Assembly (NCBI GenBank): GCA_900556185.1
Contig: USNN01000019.1
Span: 1 to 14,320 of the forward strand
Length of the DNA stretch: 14,320 bases
Direction of reading: 5' to 3'
Source of the DNA: an uncultured Eubacteriales bacterium
GTDB taxonomy: Bacteria; Bacillota; Clostridia; Christensenellales; UBA1242
Numbering within the stretch: the first letter of the stretch is position 1; every line of letters starts with the position of its first letter. The position numbers and the translations under genes are program-made. Below are positions 6,914-13,571 of the stretch, piece by piece. Below the pieces are notes generated by a model that did no database searches, was not told the origin of the DNA, and was given only the letters and a program-made list of their open reading frames with translations.

Positions 6914-7486
6914 TTACATAAATTGGTCTAGCCTTGCTAAAAGTTCTTCTCCACCAATTCGTTTTTCACTAGAAACTAAATATATATTATCTATGCCCAC
7001 TTTTAGTGTTGTTGCAATAAGTTGCTTAGCCCTATTTGCTTGCGCCTTGCTAAGTTTATCTGCTTTTGTTGCAACAATTGTAAATGGAATATTGTGAAAA
7101 ACCATATAGTTCATCATCATTAAATCATCATTAGATGGCTTTAGCCTTATATCAAGCAAAAAGAGGATATTTTTTAAACCCTTAGAGTTCTCTAAATATC
7201 CTTCTATCATTTCACCCCAACTTTTGGTTACATTGTTGCCAGCAAGTGAAAAACCATAACCTGGTAAGTCTACAAATAGTAATTCACCCTTATTAATATC
7301 AAAATAATTAATAAGCCGTGTCCTTCCCGGAGTTTTAGAACTATTGGCAATTTTTGTGTTGGTTAAATAATTTATTAGTGAACTTTTCCCCACATTACTA
7401 CGACCAACGAAGGCAATTTCTGGTAATCCATTAAAGTCTTCGGGTTTTGTGGCACTTTTAAGAAACGTTACACTTTTTATCTTCAT
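6914..7486 (-). CDS. engB: Ribosome biogenesis GTPase EngB (YsxC/YihA)
   Basis: Small TrmE-Era-class GTPase needed for late 50S subunit assembly. The 190-residue protein is nearly all G domain: G1 GRSNVGKS (28-35), G2 with T53 or T56 in KTPGRT (51-56), G3 DLPGYG (73-78), G4 TKAD (140-143) and G5 SSE (172-174). Length is normal. The ATG lies within clpX, giving a 29-nt overlap, and GGAG sits 6 nt before it, so it is likely coupled to ClpX translation. In Bacillus subtilis the homologue ysxC follows tig-clpX-lonB-lonA; here it follows clpX directly, with no lon gene. Confidence 0.97.
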   Translation of the reverse strand: MKIKSVTFLKSATKPEDFNGLPEIAFVGRSNVGKSSLINYLTNTKIANSSKTPGRTRLINYFDINKGELLFVDLPGYGFSLAGNNVTKSWGEMIEGYLENSKGLKNILFLLDIRLKPSNDDLMMMNYMVFHNIPFTIVATKADKLSKAQANRAKQLIATTLKVGIDNIYLVSSEKRIGGEELLARLDQFM

Positions 7487-8744
7487 TTATTTCTCCATCG
7501 TAAGATTGTTGAACCTTTTCTTTTATAATGGTGATTATTTCCCCATTTTCGGCACTTACTATAATTTTTGCAATCTTTTTATCGCTTGGTGCTGAATACA
7601 TTAATGGAAGCATTGTGTTTTCCATTATGCTTCTAAGACCTCTTGCACCAGTGTTTAGTTCTATTGCCTTTTTAGCAAAATACCTAACTGCCGATTCATC
7701 AAACTCTAAGTCTATATTGTCAAGCTTAAACATTTCTTTATATTGCTTAACTAGCGAGTTTTTAGGTTCTGTTAATATACTTATTAATGCTTGTTCGTTT
7801 AATTCTGTTAAACTAACAACCACTGGGATACGCCCAATAAATTCTGGAATTAAGCCATATTTTATTAAGTCGTGTGGGTCGCATTGCTTTAATAATTCAC
7901 TTTCAGCTATTTCTTGTTTTGTTTTAACAATTCCACCAAAACCAAGCCCAGCATTATTAATTCGCTTTTCAATAATTTTGTCTAATCCTACAAACGCACC
8001 ACCGCAAATAAATAAAATGTTTGTGGTGTCTATTTGAATACATTCTTGGTTAGGGTGTTTTCTGCCACCTTGTGGTGGAACGTTTGCAATTGTGCCTTCT
8101 AATATTTTAAGTAACGATTGTTGAACACCTTCGCCACTTACATCACGGGTGATGCTCATATTTTCGCTCTTTCGAGCGATTTTGTCTATTTCGTCTATAT
8201 AAACAATACCACGTTCTGCTTTTTTGATATCAAACTCAGCACTTTGCAAAAGTTTAAGCAAAATGTTTTCTACATCTTCACCAACATAACCAGCCTCTGT
8301 TAGTGTGGTTGCATCTGCTGTAGCAAATGGCACTTTTAATATTTTTGCTAAGGTCTTAGCTAGTAGTGTTTTACCACAACCTGTTGGACCTAGCATCAAT
8401 ATATTACTTTTTTCTAAATCTACTTCTGATTCTTTTTTACTGTTTTTACTAAAGTTAAATTGTAGCCTTTTATAGTGGTTATACACCGCAACGCTTAACA
8501 CTTTTTTGGCGTCTTCTTGACCCACTACGCATTTATCTAGTTCGGCTTTAATTTGCATTGGGGTTAATAGTTCAACTTTATCTTCTTTCTTTTCTGAGTC
8601 CTTTGCAATGTTAGAAATCTCTAAGCAAGTTTCTATGCACGAATCACAGATAAACGTATTACCTTCTGCGTTAGATAATAGCCTACCAACGTCGGCTTTG
8701 CTTCTTCCGCAGAATGAGCAACAAGGCTCTTTTTTTTCACTCAT
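7458..8744 (-). CDS. clpX: ATP-dependent Clp protease ATPase subunit ClpX
   Basis: AAA+ unfoldase that feeds substrates to ClpP. The 428-residue protein has all family parts: an N-terminal zinc domain (C9-x2-C12-x20-C33-x2-C36), Walker A GPTGCGKT (119-126), pore loop GYVG (152-155), Walker B IVYIDEID (180-187), the RKH pore motif (228-230), and LGF (267-269) in the position of the IGF loop that docks on ClpP. A lid helix region with sensor-2 GARGLR (366-371) follows. LGF fits the known variation of this loop. The start ATG 8744 has TGGAG 6-7 nt upstream, and only 12 nt separate it from the clpP stop, so the protease and its ATPase are made from one transcript. Confidence 0.98.
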   Translation of the reverse strand: MSEKKEPCCSFCGRSKADVGRLLSNAEGNTFICDSCIETCLEISNIAKDSEKKEDKVELLTPMQIKAELDKCVVGQEDAKKVLSVAVYNHYKRLQFNFSKNSKKESEVDLEKSNILMLGPTGCGKTLLAKTLAKILKVPFATADATTLTEAGYVGEDVENILLKLLQSAEFDIKKAERGIVYIDEIDKIARKSENMSITRDVSGEGVQQSLLKILEGTIANVPPQGGRKHPNQECIQIDTTNILFICGGAFVGLDKIIEKRINNAGLGFGGIVKTKQEIAESELLKQCDPHDLIKYGLIPEFIGRIPVVVSLTELNEQALISILTEPKNSLVKQYKEMFKLDNIDLEFDESAVRYFAKKAIELNTGARGLRSIMENTMLPLMYSAPSDKKIAKIIVSAENGEIITIIKEKVQQSYDGEINEDKKCNVS

Positions 8745-8756
8745 AAAAATCTCCAG

Positions 8757-9350
8757 TTATCTTTTATCAAAAATCTTATCTACCAAACCGTAAGATTTTG
8801 CTTCGCTAGCACTCAAAAAGTTATCTCTATCCGTATCCTTTTCAATAACTTCTAGTGGTTGATTGGTGTTACCAGCCAAAATCTTATTAAGTTTTTTCTT
8901 GGTTTTCAATATATGCTCAGCATGAATAGCAATATCACTCGCTTGCCCTTGAGCGCCACCTAATGGTTGATGAATCATAATTTCACTATTAGGTAATGCG
9001 AATCTTTTGCCTTTTGCACCACTAGACAATAAAACTGCTGCCATACTTGCGGCCATGCCAACACAAATAGTGTTAACATCACATTTTATATAATTCATTG
9101 TGTCATATATAGCAAGCCCAGCTGAAACACTTCCGCCTGGAGAGTTTATATACATCATAATATCTTTATCTGGGTCTTTGCCTTCTAGATAAATTAATTG
9201 TGCAATAATTAAGTTTGCAGTTTGGTCGGTTATCTCATCTGAAATAAACACGATTCTATCTTCTAATAGTCTTGAATAAATATCATATGATCGTTCCCCA
9301 CGATTAGTCTGTTCGATAACCATTGGGACCAAAACGCTTTTTTCGTTCAT
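8757..9350 (-). CDS. clpP: ATP-dependent Clp protease proteolytic subunit ClpP
   Basis: Serine peptidase forming the double-ring proteolytic chamber that partners with ClpX. The 197 residues match the family. The catalytic triad is visible: S102 in GMAASMAA, H127 in MIHQPLGG and D176 in DTDRDNFLSA. The N-terminal VPMVIEQTNRGERSYDIYSRLL is highly characteristic. The start ATG 9350 has AGAGG about 7 nt upstream. A 49-nt gap follows tig, in which I find neither a terminator with a T tract nor a convincing promoter. I also see no CtsR heptad repeat and no CIRCE inverted repeat, so co-transcription with tig is the simplest reading. Confidence 0.98.
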   Translation of the reverse strand: MNEKSVLVPMVIEQTNRGERSYDIYSRLLEDRIVFISDEITDQTANLIIAQLIYLEGKDPDKDIMMYINSPGGSVSAGLAIYDTMNYIKCDVNTICVGMAASMAAVLLSSGAKGKRFALPNSEIMIHQPLGGAQGQASDIAIHAEHILKTKKKLNKILAGNTNQPLEVIEKDTDRDNFLSASEAKSYGLVDKIFDKR

Positions 9351-9399
9351 TAAATTACCTCTATACTATTATTTCGTATTTTGATTATTTTAGACGAAG

Positions 9400-10689
9400 T
9401 TATGCAATTTCGTTTAATTCCTTTAATCTTGCAATAACTTTTTCTGTTAATATTTCTTGTTCTACTGAGCTTTCAGCATGTTGAGCAGCCAATAATTCTT
9501 TAGCTTTGTCTGCTGTCATATTGTACATTTTTGCAATTTGTTCATATTTTTCGTCTAGGTCTTTTTCAGTAACCTTAATTTTTTCTAGTTCAACAATTTT
9601 TTCTAAAACTAGGCTTGCTTTAATAGAACGTCTTGCGTCAGCTCTCTTTTCTTTTTTGAATTGTTCTTCGGTTTTGCCGATGTATGCAAAATAACCTTCT
9701 TTGGTTAAACCTTGGTGTGATAGTTTGTGAGCAAGGTCATCTACATAATATTCAACTTGCTTGTCTACCATTTTTTCTGGAACAGTTAAGTCTACGCCTT
9801 CAACAATCTTTTCAATTAGTTTGTCTTCAGCTTCTCTTTCTACTCTTTCGCTAACTTCTTTAGAAAGTTTTTCTTCGATAGATAGTTGCAATGCGTTTAA
9901 ACTTTCAAATTCGGTTGTGTCTTTTGCAAATTCGTCGTTTAGTTCTGGAAGTTGCTTTTCTCTGATTTCTAGAACCTTAACAGCAAATGTAGCATCTTTG
10001 CCAGCTAGTTCTTTAGCACCATAGTTTTCTGGGAACTTAACAACAATGTCTTTTTCTTCACCAATGTTCATTCCTACCATTTGTTCTTCAAATCCTGGAA
10101 TAAACATACCCGAACCAATTGTTAATTCTTGGTCTTCAGCTGTGCCACCTTCAAACTTTTTGCCATCAATTGAACCAGAGTAATTTAGGTTTATAAGGTC
10201 ACCATCTTTAACTGGTCTATCGGTAACATCAATAAATCTTGCATGATGTTCTCTCATGTGTTCTAGTTCTGCTTTAATGTCTTTTTTCTTAACTTCTACT
10301 TTACCCTTTTCAACTTTAATGCCTTTGTAGTTTTTAACTTCAAATTCTGGTAGTACTACAATCTTTGCTTCAAAAGTAACACCTTTGTCGCTCATTTTTG
10401 TAACACCAACATCTGGATAATCTACTGGAGCAAGTTGTTTTTCTTTCTTTAATACTTGTGTGTAGTATTTTGGGAAACTATCATTAAAAGCATCTTCATA
10501 GAAAATTTCTTTTCCATACATCTTTTCAATCATAGCTTGTGGAACTTTACCAGCTCTAAAGCCTTCTACCTTAAACTTGTTTTTGTTTTTTTGATAGGCT
10601 TCTTCAACATCTCCAGCCCCTTCCTTTGCACTAATTTCAATGGTGATTGTTAATTCATCATTTTTCTTTTCACTTAAATTGTACTTCAT
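9400..10689 (-). CDS. tig: Trigger factor (ribosome-associated chaperone and prolyl isomerase)
   Basis: First chaperone met by nascent chains at the ribosome exit. The 429 residues give the full three-domain form. The N-terminal ribosome-binding domain carries the signature GFRAGKVP (43-50). An FKBP-type isomerase domain spans about 160-241 (KDGDLINLNYSG, FIPGFEEQMVGM). A helical C-terminal chaperone domain extends from about 250 to the end. The start ATG 10689 has AAGGAG 11 nt upstream. It lies 25 nt after a small membrane-protein gene, with no promoter evident between them, so it is probably transcribed from the extended -10 promoter at 11142-11170. The tig-clpP-clpX order is common in Bacillota and Proteobacteria. 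Confidence 0.98.
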   Translation of the reverse strand: MKYNLSEKKNDELTITIEISAKEGAGDVEEAYQKNKNKFKVEGFRAGKVPQAMIEKMYGKEIFYEDAFNDSFPKYYTQVLKKEKQLAPVDYPDVGVTKMSDKGVTFEAKIVVLPEFEVKNYKGIKVEKGKVEVKKKDIKAELEHMREHHARFIDVTDRPVKDGDLINLNYSGSIDGKKFEGGTAEDQELTIGSGMFIPGFEEQMVGMNIGEEKDIVVKFPENYGAKELAGKDATFAVKVLEIREKQLPELNDEFAKDTTEFESLNALQLSIEEKLSKEVSERVEREAEDKLIEKIVEGVDLTVPEKMVDKQVEYYVDDLAHKLSHQGLTKEGYFAYIGKTEEQFKKEKRADARRSIKASLVLEKIVELEKIKVTEKDLDEKYEQIAKMYNMTADKAKELLAAQHAESSVEQEILTEKVIARLKELNEIA

Positions 10690-10714
10690 TTTTATTGATT
10701 CTCCTTAATTTATT

Positions 10715-11092
10715 TTAAAAAAGTACTAACACAACAACTGCAAAAATGGCTACTGCGCCTGCAACTATTGCTTTTATTGTTTCTTTGCATTGTATCTTTT
10801 TAATTTGCTTCATAGCAACTTCTTTTTTCTGGTTATATATTTCTTTATCACTTTCGGTTAAATCTACACCAGCCTCGAACCTACTTAGTCGTTCTTTATA
10901 AGAAGCAACTATAAATAGTTTTCGGATAGCGAATAAACTTAAAAGCAAAAATGAAAATGCGTATATACCAAGCCCAGAATACACAGCAAAGACACTTCCA
11001 GTCAACATATAGACTAAAACCGCAACAACCCCTAATGAAAAGGTTATCATCACGCAGGTTTGAACAGTTTTATCTTGGTCGTAATTATTCAT
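10715..11092 (-). CDS. Uncharacterised small membrane protein, first gene of the tig operon
   Basis: I do not recognise this family. The 125-residue protein has two hydrophobic segments near the N-terminus (about 13-31 and 35-57). A basic and acidic soluble stretch follows (about 58-105: KERLSRFEAGVDLTE, then a Lys-rich helix KKEVAMKQIKKIQCKE). A C-terminal hydrophobic segment (about 106-125) ends within two residues of the stop. The central segment is probably cytoplasmic by its positive charge. I choose ATG 11092 because GGGAG lies 8 nt upstream; the longer frame starts at a TTG inside that ribosome site. It has a strong promoter and is followed by tig after 25 nt. A link to membrane protein quality control is only a guess from its neighbours. 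Confidence 0.85.
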   Translation of the reverse strand: MNNYDQDKTVQTCVMITFSLGVVAVLVYMLTGSVFAVYSGLGIYAFSFLLLSLFAIRKLFIVASYKERLSRFEAGVDLTESDKEIYNQKKEVAMKQIKKIQCKETIKAIVAGAVAIFAVVVLVLF

Positions 11093-11100
11093 TTTGTTTT

Positions 11101-11105
11101 CTCCC
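11101..11105 (-). promoter_or_regulatory. Ribosome binding site fixing the small membrane protein start
   Basis: GGGAG with 8 nt to ATG 11092. The TTG that would begin the longer open frame overlaps this site, so it cannot be the start. Confidence 0.75.
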
Positions 11106-11141
11106 AAATAAATCTTTATTGTTGAAAGTTTATCGTTACAA

Positions 11142-11170
11142 ATTATATCATACCTAATTGGCTTTGTCTA
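11142..11170 (-). promoter_or_regulatory. Strong extended -10 promoter of the tig-clpPX-engB operon
   Basis: TAGACA (11170-11165), a 17-nt spacer and TATAAT (11147-11142), with TGA directly before the -10 as an extended -10 element. Transcription should begin near 11135, giving a leader of about 43 nt before ATG 11092. It lies in the 91-nt gap after rluD, where I see no terminator with a T tract. Some read-through from lspA-rluD is therefore possible. Confidence 0.85.
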
Positions 11171-11183
11171 GTTTTAGTTAGAA

Positions 11184-12086
11184 TTATAATTCAAATATTT
11201 TTAATATTTTTGCAAAATAATCGGGTATTGGTGCACAAAATTCCATTACCTTTTTGGTAGTTGGATGCACAAGTTTTAATTTGTATGCGTGCAACAATTG
11301 CCCATTCAAATTAAACCGCTGGTTTTTATAGCCATATGTTTTGTCGCCAATTATAGGGTGACCTATAGACTTGGTGTGCACTCTAATTTGATGTGTTCGC
11401 CCAGTTTCTAAGTTAAATTCTACATAGGTGGCATCATCAAACCTTTTTAACACTTTGTAGTGCGTAACTGCAGGTCTGCCATCAAACACAACAGCCATCT
11501 TTTTTCTATCTTTCGGGTCACGGCCTATTGGCTTATCTATGGTTCCCGAGTCTTCCTTTATTACCCCTTCTACTAAAGCGAGATACGTCCTTTTGCAGGT
11601 TTTATTGGCTATTTGCTTTGCCAAAGACAAATGTGCTTTATTAGTTTTTGCAATAACTAGTAAGCCACTAGTGTCTTTATCTATTCGGTGCACAATCCCT
11701 GGTCTTATATCGCCACCAATATCGCTAATATTTTTAAAGTGATATAAAAGTGCGTTAACAAGCGTGCCTGAATAATTGCCAACTGCCGGGTGCACCGTCA
11801 TTCCCTGAGGTTTATTAATAACCGCAATCTGGTCATCTTCATAAACTATATCTATAGGAATATTTTCAGGTTCCACACTGGTTTCGTATTCAACACTTGT
11901 AAACACTACTTCATCACCCGTACGCAACACCTTTCCCGCCTTTTCAACCTTTCCATTTACGGTTGTTAATTCTTTATCTACCGACTGCTTTACCTGCGAC
12001 CTTGTTACATCTTCTATTTTTTCACTTATAAAAATATCTAATCTTTTGTGGTCGTCTTTCGGTTCTACATACAAAACTTCTTTCAT
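11184..12086 (-). CDS. RluA-family 23S rRNA pseudouridine synthase, RluD-like
   Basis: Converts uridine to pseudouridine in rRNA. RluD acts at 1911/1915/1917 of 23S in E. coli, but the exact target here is unproven. The 300-residue protein has an N-terminal S4 RNA-binding domain (about 13-60: KRLDIFISEKI to GDEV) and then the synthase domain. That domain carries INKPQGMTVHP (90-100) and the catalytic loop HRIDKDTSG (133-141, nucleophile D136). Further on are GRTHQIRVH and HPIIGDKTYG. Length matches the RluD/YlyB group. Its ATG shares a base with the lspA stop (TAATG), and AAGGA sits about 7 nt upstream inside lspA. The lspA-rluD pairing is widely conserved in Bacillota (lspA-ylyB in B. subtilis). 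Confidence 0.95.
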   Translation of the reverse strand: MKEVLYVEPKDDHKRLDIFISEKIEDVTRSQVKQSVDKELTTVNGKVEKAGKVLRTGDEVVFTSVEYETSVEPENIPIDIVYEDDQIAVINKPQGMTVHPAVGNYSGTLVNALLYHFKNISDIGGDIRPGIVHRIDKDTSGLLVIAKTNKAHLSLAKQIANKTCKRTYLALVEGVIKEDSGTIDKPIGRDPKDRKKMAVVFDGRPAVTHYKVLKRFDDATYVEFNLETGRTHQIRVHTKSIGHPIIGDKTYGYKNQRFNLNGQLLHAYKLKLVHPTTKKVMEFCAPIPDYFAKILKIFEL

Positions 12087-12562
12087 TACAGTTCCTTAAT
12101 TTTTTCAATTTTCTTTTGAGTTTCTTCTTTATCTCTAATAAAAAACAGATATATTACAAACATAACACAAGCAACTGTTATTGCAATATCTGCTATATTA
12201 CAAACAAACTTAAAAGTAGGCAAATAAATAAAATCTCGCACAGGACCAAGAATTAGCCTATCTAAAAAGTTTCCGATAACTCCGCCTATCATTATAGAAA
12301 GAGTTAGTCTAAAAAACAAGGACTTGCTCCATTTTCCAGAAAATAAAAAATAAAACATAACAACAAGTGCAATAATGGTAAACCCTAAAAAGAAATACCT
12401 TGCCCCACTAAAACTAGAAAATGCCGCACCATCATTATATCTTGGCTCTATAATTATAAAGTTTTTAATTAGTGTAAAACTGGTTTCCATCAAACATATC
12501 TTAGAAAACTGGTCTAAGGTTACAATCGCCAGTATTATACACAAACAAATGCTTATTGCCAT
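12086..12562 (-). CDS. lspA: Lipoprotein signal peptidase LspA (signal peptidase II)
   Basis: Membrane aspartyl peptidase that removes signal peptides from lipid-modified prolipoproteins. The 158 residues hold four hydrophobic segments (about 3-19, 56-74, 84-103 and 122-143). The five conserved boxes are TLDQFSK (15-21), YNDGAAFS (42-49), GGVIGNFLDRL (93-103), GPVRDFI (106-112) and CNIADIAI (121-128). The catalytic aspartates are D110 and D125. The usual Phe before Asn of the last box is Cys, a mild variant. A Lys/Glu-rich tail follows the fourth helix. The start ATG 12562 has AGGAG about 6 nt upstream and its own promoter immediately before. It overlaps the next gene by one base. Confidence 0.97.
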   Translation of the reverse strand: MAISICLCIILAIVTLDQFSKICLMETSFTLIKNFIIIEPRYNDGAAFSSFSGARYFFLGFTIIALVVMFYFLFSGKWSKSLFFRLTLSIMIGGVIGNFLDRLILGPVRDFIYLPTFKFVCNIADIAITVACVMFVIYLFFIRDKEETQKKIEKIKEL

Positions 12563-12590
12563 TTTTATCTCCTAAGTTTTTTATGAAAAT

Positions 12591-12620
12591 ATTATACACT
12601 AGTTTCTATGAACTTATCAA
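12591..12620 (-). promoter_or_regulatory. Promoter of lspA-rluD
   Basis: TTGATA (12620-12615), an 18-nt spacer and a perfect TATAAT (12596-12591). The -10 overlaps the TAA stop of the hydrolase gene and the -35 lies within its last codons. Transcription would start near 12584, about 22 nt before the lspA ATG. Confidence 0.8.
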
Positions 12621-13431
12621 CAATTTCTGGCATTAGTTTTGTAGCTTTATTGTTTCTATACGCTAAAAAGCCATGGAACCCAGAACTAAAACTTTTATCT
12701 AAAATGAAAGAGTTAACATTATACCCAAGTTTTGTATATTCATTAATAATTGGAATAGTTTGGTTTTTGTGGAGTTTATCTACTTCACCACTAACAAGTA
12801 GTATCGGTTCGCCGTCCGATTTTTTAGTTAACGCCAAGCAGTTGTCGAATTTTATATCCGTGTCTATGCTTGTTATGAATAAGTCTTTATACGGAAACAA
12901 ACTTTCATTAAACCATTCTAGGTTATACACCCCATAAAACCCAACAAGTCCCGTTTTATAAAATAATAATTTCCCGCTTGATTTTAATTTTTCGTAAGCT
13001 TTAAAAACAATCATTGTGCCTGCAGAATCGCCAGCAAATATTATTTTTTTGCAAAATTTTTTGGGTTTTATTGTATCTATGCTTTTTTCTACGGCACATA
13101 CTACATCCTTCACCATCTTACATGAATCAGATTTTGGTGCCAGTGTGTAGTTAATATTTATTACCATATACCCCATGCTAGATAATTTACCACAAAATCC
13201 TTTATAAAACAATTTATCACCACTTATAAAGCCACCTCCGTGAACAAAAAACATAATTGACTTCACTTTCCTTTTGTGGTTATAGTAAATATCAAATTTT
13301 TGCTTATATAGTTCTCCATATTTTACATTTTTTAAAAGTTTCACGCCAGACGGCAACTTTATAAACATATTCAATAGTTTTGCCAATACCTGCATTAGCC
13401 ACATAACAGACTTATAAAAAATAATCATCAT
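12592..13431 (-). CDS. Alpha/beta-hydrolase, HSL-type esterase or lipase
   Basis: Serine hydrolase of the alpha/beta fold, probably a carboxylesterase; the substrate is unknown. The 279-residue protein carries HGGGFISG (64-71), the oxyanion-hole motif of the hormone-sensitive-lipase group, and the nucleophile elbow GDSAG (134-138, S136). The likely remaining triad members are D218 in VSGEVDKL and H253 in SGFHGFL. An N-terminal hydrophobic or amphipathic helix (about 5-26) may touch the membrane, but I see no cleavable signal. The longest frame starts at 13494, yet a promoter lies inside its first 15 codons. ATG 13431 has GGGAG 9 nt upstream, so I start there; a second ATG follows at once. The gene is monocistronic or reads into lspA, as no terminator follows. 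Confidence 0.88.
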   Translation of the reverse strand: MMIIFYKSVMWLMQVLAKLLNMFIKLPSGVKLLKNVKYGELYKQKFDIYYNHKRKVKSIMFFVHGGGFISGDKLFYKGFCGKLSSMGYMVININYTLAPKSDSCKMVKDVVCAVEKSIDTIKPKKFCKKIIFAGDSAGTMIVFKAYEKLKSSGKLLFYKTGLVGFYGVYNLEWFNESLFPYKDLFITSIDTDIKFDNCLALTKKSDGEPILLVSGEVDKLHKNQTIPIINEYTKLGYNVNSFILDKSFSSGFHGFLAYRNNKATKLMPEIVDKFIETSV

Positions 13432-13440
13432 AATTTTTCT

Positions 13441-13445
13441 CTCCC
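13441..13445 (-). promoter_or_regulatory. Ribosome binding site fixing the hydrolase start
   Basis: GGGAG (context GGGAGAG), 9 nt from ATG 13431. The alternative ATG at 13494 has no comparable site upstream. Confidence 0.7.
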
Positions 13446-13452
13446 AACCGCA

Positions 13453-13481
13453 AGTATAGGGTACTACAACTAAATTTTCAA
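13453..13481 (-). promoter_or_regulatory. Promoter of the alpha/beta-hydrolase gene
   Basis: TTGAAA (13481-13476), a 17-nt spacer and TATACT (13458-13453). Transcription would begin about 15-20 nt before ATG 13431, leaving a short leader with the GGGAG site. The position inside the longest open frame supports the shorter protein. Confidence 0.75.
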
Positions 13482-13533
13482 ATTTTAGTGTCATAAATAT
13501 TTTTGCTATTATCTCACTTTTAATTCAAACAAA

Positions 13534-13566
13534 TAAAAAAGCAAGCACAAAATCAATGTGCCTACT
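13534..13566 (-). terminator. Intrinsic terminator of the right-edge phosphoesterase gene
   Basis: On the minus strand AGTAGGCACA (13566-13557) pairs with TGTGCTTGCT (13549-13540) over 10 bp with two G-U pairs and a 7-nt loop, followed by a T-rich tract. It begins 5 nt after the gene's stop. Confidence 0.92.
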
Positions 13567-13571
13567 TTTGT

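Noticed and set aside
7528..8037. Long plus-strand open frame (169 codons) opposite clpX, and other plus-strand frames opposite tig, mraY-murE and the hydrolase
   Set aside because: They lie fully opposite well-conserved genes, lack convincing ribosome sites or family motifs, and are shadows of minus-strand codon usage.
9351..9399. Possible heat-shock operator (CtsR repeat or CIRCE) or separate promoter before clpP
   Set aside because: I looked for GGTCAAA repeats and the TTAGCACTC/GAGTGCTAA pair and found neither; no -35/-10 pair with acceptable spacing stood out.
9373..9413. Three ACGAA/TTCGT segments around the tig stop that could form two mutually exclusive hairpins before clpP
   Set aside because: Stems are only about 5 bp and no T tract follows; this is too weak to call a terminator or switch.
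11181..11192. A perfect 12-base palindrome, GAATTATAATTC, overlapping the rluD stop codon
   Set aside because: It has no loop, is almost all A/T, has no T tract after it, and is easily expected by chance at this base composition.
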